Shown: positions 9,581 to 20,758 of the stretch, in pieces
Numbering within the stretch: position 1 is the stretch's first letter
Layout: each line of letters begins with the position of its first letter
Notes under the pieces: model-generated
Seen by the model: the letters and a program-made list of their open reading frames with translations, nothing else
What the model was told of the DNA's origin: nothing
Databases searched by the model: none
Program-made: the position numbers and the translations under genes
Assembly: GCF_001641265.1 (NCBI RefSeq)
Contig: NW_020167523.1
Span: 1,302,001 to 1,366,000, forward strand
Direction: 5' to 3'
Origin: Pseudogymnoascus destructans
Taxonomy: Eukaryota > Ascomycota > Leotiomycetes > Thelebolales > Thelebolaceae
DNA length: 64,000 nucleotides

Positions 9581-12367
9581 TTAGAGCCCCACAGCTCCCT
9601 TCCCATCAATACCACCGGTGCGGAAGAACTCTGCCACGACGCCGACGGCGTATGATAGTCCCCCAACCCATACGGCGCCGATCAGGAGCCTCTTGGCCTT
9701 CCTCTTTCCCTTCTGCCTTCGTGCTGCTCTATCGTACCATTTCTGGTCTTTCCAGCTAGATCCTGAGCTACCGTAGCTGTGGCTACCGTGGCCAGATTCC
9801 GTCCCGGGCTTGATATGATATTCAGGAAGATCGTGGTTCACGAAGCCAGTTGGGCTGGCAAAATTGCCGGTCGCGGGGCGAATGGATTGCATGCCGTCGA
9901 TTGGGTTTGTCACATTTCTAGCCCGAGTATATGTTTCGGCCTTGGCTGCTGGGCTCCCCAGAGGCGGGCCGTCGCGGACCTTTCTGAACACAAGCACATG
10001 CCCATCCCCAGAAGCAATTTCATAGCCCTCATCTAGCAGCGGCGCAATATGTGGAAGGAAACTTGCTGGCTTTGATAGCCGAGGCAGGACCGAAGCTGGA
10101 GAGAGGGGCTTTCTGTTGCCAGGCGGTACGATAGATGTCGTTTCAGTGGTCAGAATGGATTTCGTGTCTGGGTTATAGGCAACAATCTTGTAGAGCGTTG
10201 GTTGCGGTTCTTCTGCGCCGTAAGAATCCTGATATATGCTCCGTAATTCGTTGACGAGTGCCTTCTTCAGTCTAGCTTCCTTGTCGCGTTTGACATTTGC
10301 TTTCTTGCCTTTGGATCCCTCCACTGCTTTTGCAGCTGCTGACAAATCTGTGCCGTATGAAGTAACAAAAACAAATGGCTCAGGCTCTGCATCCTTAGCA
10401 CTGGAACCTGCTTGGTCTCGCTCCGGAGGAGACTCGGAGACAGGCATCTTCCCAGCTTCACGTTGGTCTAGCTCGGCAATCTCTCTGAGACGGGCATCTA
10501 CTTTCCCACGAAGATGTCCCTGGTGGTTCAGCAATTCGCTTCTTTCAATCTCAAACTCCTGAGCACGTTCGCGCGCGACTCGGATTTTATCACTCTTTGC
10601 AACAGCCTCAATGTCCTTTGAGAACTGGGCCGAGGATGTCTCAAAATCCTCTTCCATCTTTCTCCTCCTCGCCTGTTTTTCTTTATTGGACTCTTTCCTG
10701 GAGCTCTTTATTATCTTAGACGATGTATCTTTGGAAGTACGCTCAGCATCAAAGTCTTCATCGAAAAAAAAGTTGTCATTTTCGAGTCTGGGTTCCCATT
10801 TCTGGTCAAATTCGTTAAGAGCTTTGTTGACCGGGTCTGCTGGGGGTGGAAAATGTCCGTTTGGCTCGTTGTGTCGGAAAGGTACGTAAGCATCAAGCTC
10901 AGGGTCCCATTTCTGATCTAATTCGTTTAAACCCTGCTCCACAGGGTCAGGCGGTGGCGGAAAATGTCCATCTGGCTCATTGTGTCTGAAAGCGCTGTTG
11001 GCATCAAGCTCGGGGTCCCATTTTTTATCAAAATCTTCCAGAGCTTGGTCCACAGGGTTGGGTGGCGGTGGAATATGTCCATTTGGCTCATTGTGACGGA
11101 AAGCTGTATAGGCCTTAAGCTCGGGGTCCCATTCCTGGTCAAAGTCATTTAAAGCTTTGTTCATTGGGTCAGGCGGTGGTGCAAAATGTCCATCCGGCTC
11201 GTTGTATCGAAACGGCTTGTAAACTCCAAGTTCATCAGCTAGCTGTAGTCTGTTTCCCAAGGTCCCGCCAGCAGAATCTGCTGACACTGGTGGGTGTCCA
11301 TCTGGCTCATTGTGTCGGAAAGCCTTGTAGATGCCAAGTTCTTCCTTTAGCGATCGTCCATTGTTTAGAGCCTGCTCAACAGGGTCTGGCGGCGGTGGAA
11401 AATGTCCATCTGGTTCATTATACCGGAAAGGCTTATAGATGCCAAGTTCTTCCTCTAACGGCCGTCCATTGTTTAGAGCATGTTCAACAGGATCTGGTGG
11501 TGGTGGAAAGTGTCCATCTGGCTCGTTGTATCGGAAAGGCTGGTAGTCGCCAAGCTCCTCTTCCAACGGCCGTCCATTGCTTAGAGCCTGTTCAACAGGA
11601 TCTGGCGGCGGTGGGAAGTGTCCATCTGGCTCATTGTGCTGGAAAGGCGTGTAAACCCCGAGCTCCTGCTCTACAGTCCGTCCATCCCGGTATAGCTCGC
11701 TGTCTGTAACATATGCGCCTTTGCTTTGAGAAGCAGTGGTAGACGGGCCATCACGTGTAGTTGTAGCGGACTGTTTTGGAAGGGGTTGGGGACCAGGGAA
11801 TTGTGAGACTGGGGGTCCATGATCGTATAATTTTTGGATCGATATATGGCTCGCCGGGGTGTCGGTCTGAGCGCTCAACGTGCTAGAATCTTGTTTGAAG
11901 ACCTTTCGATTTGTAATTGAATCGATTTCGTATTTCAAGTTAAGTAATCCGTCGTTGCTTGGGGTCCCACTGTGTCCATCTGTCGTAGCTTTACGCGAGG
12001 TATTGATGGACCCTGAAGTGGCGTCATTCTTGAGTTTCTGCAAATTAACCCTGGATTTGTCTTCATAGAATGCGCTGCACATGAAGCTCTTCATACTGGA
12101 ATTGCTGATATGCAACCTGTGATGGCGGTTTCGGAGGAGCTGTCGATTGAGGGCTTCGATGTATGCACTCTTCGATATCTTGTGGCGTGCCTGATGACCA
12201 CGCGAGCCAGGCTGGAGGTTCCAAGACCAGAATTCAAGCCTGATCCCTCGAGTCTGTTGGTGACGCCAGGGTGATCTCGAAAGTGCAGTCGATGCGACTG
12301 CCCTCGATGACTGAAGCTGTGGCAACACAGCCGTCCGGCCGGCCGGACTGAGACGTGACGCGATCAT
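9581..12367 (-). CDS. Fungal mitochondrial-type protein with eight 37-aa NEPDGH repeats
   Basis: A single 928-residue frame. Residues 1-45 (MIASRLSPAGRTAVLPQLQS...TRGIRLEF) are Arg/Ser-rich without acidic residues, as in a mitochondrial presequence. Residues about 232-530 hold eight tandem units of about 37 aa built on LEEELG-Y-PFR(H/Y)NEP(D/N)GHFPPPPDPVEQAL; units 1-5 carry LEEELG linkers, units 6-8 WDPEL linkers, and a ninth is degenerate. Charged coiled-coil-like sequence follows (540-650), then a conserved domain (PTLYKIVAYNPDTKSI ... GYEIASGDGHVLVFRKV) and one membrane segment near the C-terminus (RLLIGAVWVGGLSYAVGVVA). I recognise the C-terminal half as conserved among ascomycete hypothetical proteins annotated serine-threonine rich; no function is established to my knowledge. 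An inner-membrane location is inference. Confidence 0.85.
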   Translation of the reverse strand: MIASRLSPAGRTAVLPQLQSSRAVASTALSRSPWRHQQTRGIRLEFWSWNLQPGSRGHQARHKISKSAYIEALNRQLLRNRHHRLHISNSSMKSFMCSAFYEDKSRVNLQKLKNDATSGSINTSRKATTDGHSGTPSNDGLLNLKYEIDSITNRKVFKQDSSTLSAQTDTPASHISIQKLYDHGPPVSQFPGPQPLPKQSATTTRDGPSTTASQSKGAYVTDSELYRDGRTVEQELGVYTPFQHNEPDGHFPPPPDPVEQALSNGRPLEEELGDYQPFRYNEPDGHFPPPPDPVEHALNNGRPLEEELGIYKPFRYNEPDGHFPPPPDPVEQALNNGRSLKEELGIYKAFRHNEPDGHPPVSADSAGGTLGNRLQLADELGVYKPFRYNEPDGHFAPPPDPMNKALNDFDQEWDPELKAYTAFRHNEPNGHIPPPPNPVDQALEDFDKKWDPELDANSAFRHNEPDGHFPPPPDPVEQGLNELDQKWDPELDAYVPFRHNEPNGHFPPPADPVNKALNEFDQKWEPRLENDNFFFDEDFDAERTSKDTSSKIIKSSRKESNKEKQARRRKMEEDFETSSAQFSKDIEAVAKSDKIRVARERAQEFEIERSELLNHQGHLRGKVDARLREIAELDQREAGKMPVSESPPERDQAGSSAKDAEPEPFVFVTSYGTDLSAAAKAVEGSKGKKANVKRDKEARLKKALVNELRSIYQDSYGAEEPQPTLYKIVAYNPDTKSILTTETTSIVPPGNRKPLSPASVLPRLSKPASFLPHIAPLLDEGYEIASGDGHVLVFRKVRDGPPLGSPAAKAETYTRARNVTNPIDGMQSIRPATGNFASPTGFVNHDLPEYHIKPGTESGHGSHSYGSSGSSWKDQKWYDRAARRQKGKRKAKRLLIGAVWVGGLSYAVGVVAEFFRTGGIDGKGAVGL
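10778..11674 (-). repeat. Intragenic tandem repeat encoding eight 37-aa units
   Basis: About 111-bp units repeat eight times inside the coding frame, each preserving NEP(D/N)GH followed by a Pro run. Copies 1-3 are the most alike and copy 4 has lost the Pro block (HPPVSADSAGG), so the array has both recent and old duplications. The frame is kept throughout, which argues for selection on protein. Confidence 0.9.
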
Positions 12368-13475
12368 TGCAACGGCTGCCTCCCTTGTATCATGCTAGCA
12401 ATCACTCTTTCTGTAGATGTCAGTCAGCAGTTATCCTCAATACCAAACGAGAGGAGAGGGCACAAGAAGCGAAGGACCTCGCGTTGGGTAGACAACAGAG
12501 AGGGTGCTTACGCGATCACGATCACGATCACGATCACGATCACGATGCCGATGCCGATGCCGATGCCGATGCCGATGTCGATGTCGATGCCGATGTCGAT
12601 GCCGATGTCGATGTCGATGTCGATGCCGATGTCGATGTCGATGTCGATGTCGATCCTTCAATGAAGCTATCGGCTGAGATGCTGTAATACCTCGGTTTCC
12701 GAGATAGGGAACGAGAGCTTATATGATTGATGGTATTAGTATGTACGAGAGAAGGCAGGAACAGAGAGGAAGATGTGGTATCTTCAACTGTTATTGTAAC
12801 CGGCTCGCATGGGGCGGGGTAACCTTACTCCACTCCACACTTTCACACTCCACACCCACATAAGGTGACAAGGTACCAAGGTAGAGTACTCGTATTGACC
12901 CAGAGATCGTTCTGATATAAGGGGGCGACTAGAGATAGCTCAAGATTAGTACTAGTACCAGCATTTGGAACTGGTGGATTTTATCTATTCAACAGTCCTT
13001 TCTTATTTACTAACTGTGTTAATTGCTGTAATCGCCGCCGTTGTTATCTCCAGTCCCTCTTACTTGCGCCATAAGTTACGCTTGTGTCACAATCGGTCTA
13101 GCGCGCAACTATGACGGCTGGGCTGATCACGTGCGAACGCCAAGACACTTTCTTAACTAGTGTGACGCACGCGGCGTAGGTGGGGGATGGTCCAAATCGA
13201 ATCGAAAATATACTTTTTGAACAGCTATACCTTCAACTCTTCACCCCAGCGCAACGGGACGATAAAGATATCCGAGTACTTTGCAATAACTCGCATACAT
13301 TTCAAATCCTTAGACGGACCTCCCAGACGAAACAAAGCTGCCTACCTGCCGACGACAAGGATGACGCTGATTTGAATACCCCCCGCAACGAGCTACCTCG
13401 AGCTACTTTTAACAAGGCTCGAGCCCGAGCGATCTAAGCTCTTTGCGTCCACTCTACAATATCAACTCCGCTACA
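12368..13475. promoter_or_regulatory. divergent intergenic region, repeat protein / LTN1
   Basis: This 1.1-kb stretch separates two head-to-head genes and must contain both promoters. Next to the repeat-protein gene it carries a 140-bp hexanucleotide microsatellite (separate entry). The 13180-13437 frames are short and unsupported. No factor site is claimed. Confidence 0.5.
12513..12655. repeat. hexanucleotide microsatellite (GATCAC / GATGCC / GATGTC)
   Basis: About 24 uninterrupted 6-bp units in blocks: first GATCAC, then GATGCC, then a mixture of GATGTC and GATGCC. The register never breaks, so all frames stay open and translate to Asp-His/Asp-Ala/Asp-Val on one strand and His-Arg on the other. 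It begins about 145 bp upstream of the repeat-protein start codon, probably in its promoter or 5' leader. I do not treat either frame as a gene. Confidence 0.9.
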
Positions 13476-16400
13476 ATGAGCAAAAGACAGTTCAAGTCGC
13501 AGGCGTCAAGTAGCCGGGCCGTTTTTGGCAATGGCGCTGGGTTTGGCGGGTTTGGATCAGGGGCCACACGCAGCACGCTCTCATACCTGACAGAACCGCC
13601 GAACCTCAGCTCCATATCTGACCCGTATGTTGTAGTGGCGTTCAAGAACTTGTTGAAGAAGGATAGCACGACAAAGGCCAAGGGCTTGGAAGACCTCCGT
13701 CTACATGTCCTCTCGAGTCCGCACGAGCAGGGCGGAGGCGTGGAACAGTCTATACTGGAAGCTTGGGTGCGTCTCATTACGTTTAGGAGGCCAACGCCTG
13801 CAATGTACTATTTTAGTAATATATATCATAGGTCAAATTATATCCTCGCATCTCAATAGACAATTCCCGCCGAGTACGTGAGCTGTCGCACACCTTGCAA
13901 TATGAGCTTCTCAAGTCAGCCAAAAAGAGCATGGAAAAATTTATACCCAATATTGTTGGAGCCTGGCTAGCTGGGACGTATGATAGGGACAGGCCGGTGT
14001 CAAAGGCTGCCAGCGATGGCTTGAACTCTTTCTTCGGCACCGAAGAGAAGATGCTCTTGTTCTGGCGGCGTTGCCAAGTACAGATTCTCGAATTCGCACA
14101 AGAGGCTATTTTGGAAACGCCCGAGACTCTTAGTGACGAGAGAACTGTGAATACCGACGAATCCCAAGCCAAATTTGACAGGGTTGTGGGCGCAAGTCTC
14201 TCCCTTGGCATCAATCTCCTCACGAAACTCTCCAAACAAGACATCAAAAAGCACGAGCAGGACTACAAGAAATTTATTACAGGCAACCGGATACTTTGGG
14301 GCTTCATTGCGTCCAAGGATTCGTTTGTTAGGCGGACTACTGCTCAGCTGGTTTTGATATGTCTGGAAAAACAACCCCAGTTTATCGAAGAGGATCTCGA
14401 AACCATTGGCACCACATTTATCGATGCAGGACTTCGCAGCCCCCAGTTAAGTTCTTCGCTAGCATTTACTCACGCCCTTGGGAAACTGACAGCAACCTTT
14501 CCCTCTGTGTGGACTACCTCCTACAAAGGGAAAAAGGCTCCTCTCTCCCGACTTCGGCGCTTCGTCGAGAAAGGCTCTCAGCTTGGTCCTGCCGATTATT
14601 GGAAGGCTTTGAACTCTTTGCTCGCCCATTTACCCTCAGGTGTTTTACCTACAGATATAACTGGAGCTACAGATTTCCTTAAATCTCTTGGTGATGGCAT
14701 ATCAATTAGGGACGAGCCGAGATTAAATGTCCCGACTGCATGGATCTGTTATGTCAACACCGTGAGGCAGTTGCAAAAGCAGTTGACAGACCCCAAGGAG
14801 CAGAACCAACTCCTGGTGGCTACTGTCTACCCCCTATTCGAGCATTTTATCCGACCAACATCGGAGGGTACTCGGTGGGCTACAAGCAACAGCACTGCAG
14901 CGCTTGCAAAAGCGTTTCACCTGTGTGCCGCTTCTGAAGCTCGCCAGTCAGACGCCCCTTTAAGCCAAGAGTGGAATCGCCTAGCAAATGAGGTGATTAC
15001 CGGCATCCAGACATCACTTCCTGAGCAGTCAAAAGACTTTGAAAAGTCACAGGCATCTGTAGCCTTCGAAGCGCACCGCTGGTTCAAACTACAAGCCGAA
15101 ATCTGCAAATACTTGGGGGCGGACTGTGCGGATGCAGAATTGTATAAACATATTCTAATTGAAGCGAGCGCTTCTGTCATAAGTCGTTCTTTGGAGGTAC
15201 TTTCCGCAAGGAATGGCAAGCCGTTCGGTGCTGCGGGTGCTGTAGAGGGTGCTTTGCGACTTGCACCTGATGTTGTCTTGGGCTCTTTATCATCAGAGGA
15301 GGCTATAACCTCGTTTTTGAAGACGGAGCTTTCAAAGCTCGTGACTTCTCCATCAGCACCGTATCTTATAGCATCTCTCAAACTGCTTTGCACATTCCCT
15401 GGACAGGAGGCTGTTTGTTTGGCGATATGGGAGTCAACCATTAGTGGCCTTATAAATTTGCCTAATAGCACACAGCAAGCAGTTGCAGCAGAAGCTCTTA
15501 TTTCGTTTGGGTTCATTAGCAAAGCAGCTCAGAAGAACGACGCCGTGCAGCAATTTCTATTCTCTTCTACATTGAGGTTCTTACAGAACGGGGAATCGGA
15601 ATGGCGCCGTGTATTTGAAGCGGCCATCAAGTTCAATTGCTTTAGCAATGCTATAGACGCCCGAGTACTCGATAACATCACTGATAGTTTGGACACAGAA
15701 AATCCTGGCTTTTTGAATGCCGTTGACGCATTGGAATATGTAGTGGCTCATCGCCCGCAGCTATTAGAAGAGAGAGTGACAAGGCATATCACGGTAATGA
15801 CAAAGCTACTTCAGCTGGGTGAATCGGGACATCCGGGAGTCGTCTCCAAAGTAGGATCTCTTAGATCTACCATTGGTAATATTGGGACTTCTGGTGGACT
15901 TCCTCACGAAAAGGGGTCCCCAATTGTTTCCATCATTCATGAAAATTTGGAGAGTGTAGGACCGCGGTCTCTGAGGTAAGTCTTTCTACGGCGCAATCAA
16001 TGGGCCATAACTGATCATGACCAGCATTGATACTCTTGTGGCTCAAGCAGAAGGGGTCGCCACTTCTAACGGGACGACATCAGTCTCGGATCTGTTCCCA
16101 GATAAAGATAATTGGCACCAAGCCCTTCGTCCGATACTCTTAGCTTGCGGAAAAGATCTTTCGTTATCTCTGACAAATATTCTCGGCGGGACTATTGCGT
16201 TGACTTCTACTGAAAATGGCTCTTCTTCGCCCACTCCAATTGCAAGGGACCTAGATGGCTACTCTGCAGCCCTCCGAATCGCAATCTACAGCTCGAAACT
16301 TGTTGCACGGGAAAACATTCTGAAGAATGTGCCCATAAACGCTCAGATCGACATTATCTACCTACTTTGCTTAACAGTAGAGGTTGCAAACGACCAACTC

Positions 16401-18584
16401 GGACTTCGACGTCACGATCTCCTTTGGTTATCACTCGATGAACCAGATATTGAAGGCGACATCCAAGATTTCATCGCAACGTCTGAACGTGCTCTCGCCA
16501 AGATTTTAGATCAATCTGACGATTGGCTCCATGGCGAGGGGTCAGATATGGGCCACGCATTGGTTTCACGTCTATTTGAAGAATCTAAGGGCAACTCAAC
16601 GACCGCGTTCTATGCAGGCCGTGTTCTAGCAAATGTGCTATCCAGCCTTGTCGAATCGCATGGCTGGCACACGGCGAGTGGCGAGGAGTGGCTCGCTTCT
16701 AGGGATACGCTCAAGTCGTCTACTACGAACGGGTTTACCGCAGTTGCGATTCTGGCGGGCCTCAAGCAGAGTCTCGGGTCTAGCAAGATTGTGAATAATC
16801 TGTGCAACCGTCTTGTCAGCGATGTTACTGGTCTATCTTTAACAAGCCCAAAGGCACCTCTTCTTCTGAGCCTGATGAATGCGGCGTTAGCTGTCTACGA
16901 CCAAGACAGCCTCCCAGTGGCAAATAACCGGCTCGTCTTCGCTGTTAAGCAAATCACTGGCTGGCTGAAACAACCAGAGATTTTGCATCCAGTACTCGCA
17001 GCACAAGCTTCCCGCAGTTTACAGCTGTTGCTACGGGGAATCAGCGAGGTTTATGGCCCATACTGGCAGACTACTATCGATTTCTGCGTCGCTTTCTGGA
17101 ATTCAAAGCCGGTTATGCGAAATGCTAATATCTTCCTTCCTGCAATTCATACGACTTTGAGATTGATCATTCTGCTCAGGGGTCTTGAGGAACCAAATGA
17201 TGATCTCCTGGAAGTGTTGGAAGATGCCGAGCACGAGATATCAGAGGGCATGGTTACGCTTTTGTCCTTGAACAGGCCGGAGGTGGAGACGCAGCCGTGG
17301 AGAATCGTGAACGAGTTGATATACAGACAAGTTACAAAGGTGCCCTTAAAGCACATCAAAGATCTCTCTGATCTGTATCCGCTTGTGGCATCAGACTTCC
17401 CAGTCATACAATCAGCAGCATTTGGGATTCTGCACCGGGCACTCCCAGCCGCTCAAGGGGATATCTCCGTCAACGTACTCCTAGAGAAGAAAGACGCACA
17501 GCTCCCCGAGGAACTTTGTTCCCTCCTCGAAGTACCCCAAATTGAAAACTTCTCCGACGACATCCTATCCCAGTTCCCCCCACCTATCCGCACATACCTC
17601 CTGTCCTGGCATCTGATATTTGACGCCTTCTCCACCGCTTCCCACAAAGTCCGGAATGACTACACCACACAACTCAAAGCCGAGAACCTTATCGCTCCTC
17701 TCCTCAACCTTCTCTTCGATATCCTGGGACACTCAGCTGGTAAGCCGCTGAACCTCGATCGCGCACGCCTCAAGTCGGACGCTATTCGCTCTTATGACAT
17801 AGACGTTGCATCCGCCGAGCCAGACGAGTATAACATGCACTGGCTACTAGTGCACCTCTACTACCTCTGTCTCAAATTCACCCCCGGCCTAGTCAAAAGC
17901 TGGTACCTGGAGTGCAAATCCAAACAAACCCGTCAAGCCGTCGAATCCTGGACCGAGAAATCCTTCAGCCCCCTCGTCATCGTCGACACACTAGACGACG
18001 TCGAGATCTGGGCTGCGGGCCTCGAAGCGCCGCCCGAGGACGAGAAAGAGTTGATAGTCAAGGTGTCGAAGAAGTCGAGGGAGGTGTATGCGGGGTATGA
18101 GGTTGATGAGATGACGATGCAGATTGCCATCCGCTTCCCGCCTATTTACCCGCTGGAAAGCATTAAAGTCGATGGTGTGAACAGTGTCGCTGTCTCCGAG
18201 AAGAACTGGCAGAGTTGGTTGATGATTATTCAGGGAGTCATTACATTCTCCGTACGTATCCCCCACTCCCCCCAGATGAGAAGCAAACTAACCCCCCCAA
18301 ACCAGAACGGCAGCATAACCGACGGCCTCCTCGCATTCCGCCGCAACGTCACCGGAGCGCTCAAGGGCCAGACTGAATGCGCTATCTGCTACAGTATCGT
18401 GTCAAGCGACAAGAAGATGCCTGATAAGCGATGCCAGACCTGCAAGCACCTGTTTCATAGCAGTTGTTTGTTTAAGTGGTTTGCGAGTAGTAATCAGAGT
18501 ACGTGCCCGTTGTGTAGGAATCCGTTTAATTACGGTACGGATGTTGAGAAGAGGGCGAGGAGGAGGGGTGGGCCGGAGGTGTAG
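13476..18584 (+). CDS. LTN1: E3 ubiquitin ligase listerin (ribosome quality control)
   Basis: Four exons (13476-13766, 13832-15975, 16025-18251, 18306-18584) with introns of 65, 49 and 54 bp give 1,646 residues, the normal size for listerin. Ltn1 binds 60S subunits with stalled nascent chains and ubiquitinates the chain. The N-terminus (MSKRQFKSQASSSRAVFGNG ... KAKGLEDL) and SILEAWVKLYPRISIDNSRR are listerin signatures; the middle is HEAT/ARM-like helical repeat. The C-terminal RING spans about residues 1579-1624: CAIC, then C-x2-C, H-x2-C and CPLC, with KALKGQ-type linker TGALKGQTECAIC. The first intron must be removed, otherwise the frame stops at about 13859. The last intron is in frame and leaves VITFSNGSITDG when spliced. 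No sign of damage. Confidence 0.95.
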
Positions 18585-18737
18585 ATGGGGGTTTGAGGGG
18601 CGTTTTGAGATGGGGTGTGGATAGATATAAATAAACCATTTGTGAAGGGTGGACTGTGTTTTGTTGGCGAGTTGATGTGAAAATGTGTTTGTCTGTGAAT
18701 TTCTTGTGAAAATATAATTTTCGGTCAGTTTCTCAGA

Positions 18738-19234
18738 CAGTGTTGCCCGAGTACTACAAAACGGAACAGATTAGCACCATCTACACTACGATATAGAGAT
18801 ATCGTAGTGTAGATGGTGCTAATCTGTTCCGTTTCTTTGTAATAATATCGCCACCAACACTAAACACTCGCTTAGATTATGCTATTAAGAATAGTACGGG
18901 AGTATAGGCCATTTACAAAGAGGATTGAGTCAGAATCTGGTAACAGTTGATCTTGAGACCGTATAGGCAAGTGGTGGGGGTAAGAGTGGCTCTTGAGAGG
19001 CATTCTCATATTCGACCGGGTCGTCTAGGGGCGGCGGTGATAGCGAAGACTCACTCATCTCAACGATGGTAAGTATCACAGCAATATTCAAGTCATTGAA
19101 AGCTTCACTTTGCCTATGCTATAATTCTGTCTACGTCCTTACCCCGCTCTCTTGGCTGTCTTGGCAACTACTCGAGTACTACTCGAGTAATTCCTCAAGT
19201 AGTACTCGCAACGAGTAGTACTCGGGCAACACTG
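18738..19234. mobile_element. Non-autonomous hAT element (MITE), 497 bp, with 8-bp TSD
   Basis: The ends are perfect 20-bp inverted repeats: CAGTGTTGCCCGAGTACTAC at 18738-18757 and its complement at 19215-19234. An 8-bp duplication TTCTCAGA flanks the element (18730-18737 and 19235-19242). CA(G)TG termini plus an 8-bp duplication are diagnostic of the hAT superfamily. There is no transposase frame. Subterminal motifs of ACTCGAGTA type cluster near the right end (about 19170-19225), as transposase-binding repeats do in hAT elements. A long perfect hairpin lies just inside the left end. The identical duplications and ends suggest a fairly recent insertion, downstream of LTN1. Confidence 0.92.
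18759..18834. repeat. perfect 36-bp hairpin inside the hAT element
   Basis: The left arm 18759-18794 and right arm 18799-18834 are exact reverse complements over 36 bp, with a 4-bp AGAG loop. It starts one base after the left terminal inverted repeat. It would extrude as a cruciform or fold as RNA. Confidence 0.95.
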
Positions 19235-19242
19235 TTCTCAGA

Positions 19243-20113
19243 TATAAAAAGGCCTTGTGGGAGATTCAAGTGACCTGACTACTCAACAGGAACTCTGCAA
19301 TACAAGGTATTGTTCTATGTGTAATTTTAAATTTCACTTTCTTTCTCACTTTCTTTTGTGTAAACGCACTTTGCGTCCTCTGTTTATCCTACTCGTATGG
19401 AAACACGTTCTATGTCCGCTTACCTCTCCCGCTTACGCCTCTCCTGTTTACAACCTCGTCAAGCCACCTCACATTCACTATCTAGTGATGCAGCAAAGCA
19501 TACTTGTGATTAGATTACCATGTTTTGATTCACATTGAGAGGTCACCATTCCATTCAAAAGTTGTTGATTCACTTTAAGTGTTTATGGCGTGCACAGACG
19601 TTATGGATATTGACTTCTCTAGATTGCCAAGATGGCCCTGGAAGTTAGTGATCTTAGTGACCAGATTCGAGACTATTAATTCGACCTGTTTAACGAAGCC
19701 CATATTCAATTTTTGGGCACGGTGTTCAGTATTGGCTTGTTACCAAGAAGCCTAGAGTCTTGTGTCTTGGAAAGAGGCCTGGATGAGAATTCCTCGTATA
19801 ATATTGAAACCATCGTTGGAGTGGCAAACCTCAAGGCTGTCTCGCTCGCCGCCGACAGTCCTATACAACGTCGATTTGTTCATTCTGGGCATAAAATAGG
19901 ACTATTTCATTTTTCCCTTTTGGACTACCTTCAGTTTGGTTTGCAATATGAAGACTTCTCTTCGGAAGACAGCGACGATGTCGAGGCACTCAAGTGATTG
20001 AACTGGCTATTCGCGGGGCTTATAATCTGCTTATTGGAATAACTCGCTATTCAGTTAGTAAGTCTAGAAATCGGCACTATACCAACTGTGGCTATCTAAC
20101 ATTGCCCAAGTCG
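19243..20113. other. region upstream of BTB gene 1; unresolved short frames
   Basis: A 94-codon frame at 19713-19997 ends four bases after the next overlapping frame begins and might be a decayed or extra 5' exon of the BTB gene, but shows no domain. Another frame at 19257-19538 is unsupported. Confidence 0.4.
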
Positions 20114-20758
20114 ATGGGCCAAGAGATGGTCAAAATTATTGTCGGCGAAGGAGAGGGCGTAAGAGAATTTGTGCTTCACAGGGGCCTGTTCATGGATAAG
20201 GTTATGTTCTTTGAAAAGATGTTTGGTGGCGGGTTTCTTGAATCTTGGACAAGTTCGGCAACTCTACCTGAGGACAACCCAGAAGCATTTGAAGTTCTCG
20301 CGGAGTGGATCTATCGATCCACTATAAAGTCTCTTCGTGGAAAAGGCCGTCCTAAAATGCTTCAGGCTGACCTGGCAATTTCAACAGTTGGGCTCGAAGA
20401 GAAGTACTTTATACCTGAGCTCGGTGATCGTGCTATGACCTTTCTAGCGGACATACGGAGACGCTCCACGCCAACAATGAGTCAAATGAGCACGCTCTAC
20501 AAAAATACGCATTTCGATTCGAATTCCCGCATCTACGCTGCCAGGACTGTTGTGTGGGCTTTGCTCAACCCAGAAAACCACGGGGTATCTAGTCTCTCTA
20601 TACAGACCGCCTGCCAAGATAGCGACCTGTTGCTCGACGCTATCACAGAAGTTAGAGGGACGTGTGGCCACAATCGTATTCGTGCTCATGAATATACAGT
20701 CTGTAACTATCACAATCACAGGGCGTCAGTTGTATGTCCTTACGAGGGGAAGGCATGA
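20114..20758 (+). CDS. BTB/POZ domain protein 1
   Basis: From the ATG at 20114 (MGQEMVKIIVGEGEGVREFV) the product is 214 residues. The BTB/POZ fold is visible: VKIIVGEG...FVLHRGLFMDKVMFFEKMF, then LPEDNPEAFEVLAEWIYRST, the helices that form the dimer interface. A short C-terminal region carries a Cys/His cluster (CNYHNHRASVVC) common in fungal BTB proteins. These expanded fungal BTB families are mostly uncharacterised; some act as Cul3 adaptors, but no MATH, BACK or kelch domain is seen here, so no role is assigned. The frame is open to 19994, so an earlier start is possible. It lies between a hAT element and a second BTB gene. Confidence 0.7.
   Translation: MGQEMVKIIVGEGEGVREFVLHRGLFMDKVMFFEKMFGGGFLESWTSSATLPEDNPEAFEVLAEWIYRSTIKSLRGKGRPKMLQADLAISTVGLEEKYFIPELGDRAMTFLADIRRRSTPTMSQMSTLYKNTHFDSNSRIYAARTVVWALLNPENHGVSSLSIQTACQDSDLLLDAITEVRGTCGHNRIRAHEYTVCNYHNHRASVVCPYEGKA

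Noticed and set aside
11164..11709. 181-codon plus-strand frame
   Set aside because: It is the antisense shadow of the NEPDGH repeat array; its own repetition is a by-product.
12355..12687. Open frames through the hexanucleotide repeat (Asp-rich on plus, His-Arg on minus)
   Set aside because: A 6-bp repeat keeps all frames open by itself; no flanking conserved sequence or codon bias supports a gene.
19713..19997. 94-codon frame upstream of BTB gene 1 as a separate gene
   Set aside because: No domain, no clear splice link and flanked by a recent transposon; left unassigned.
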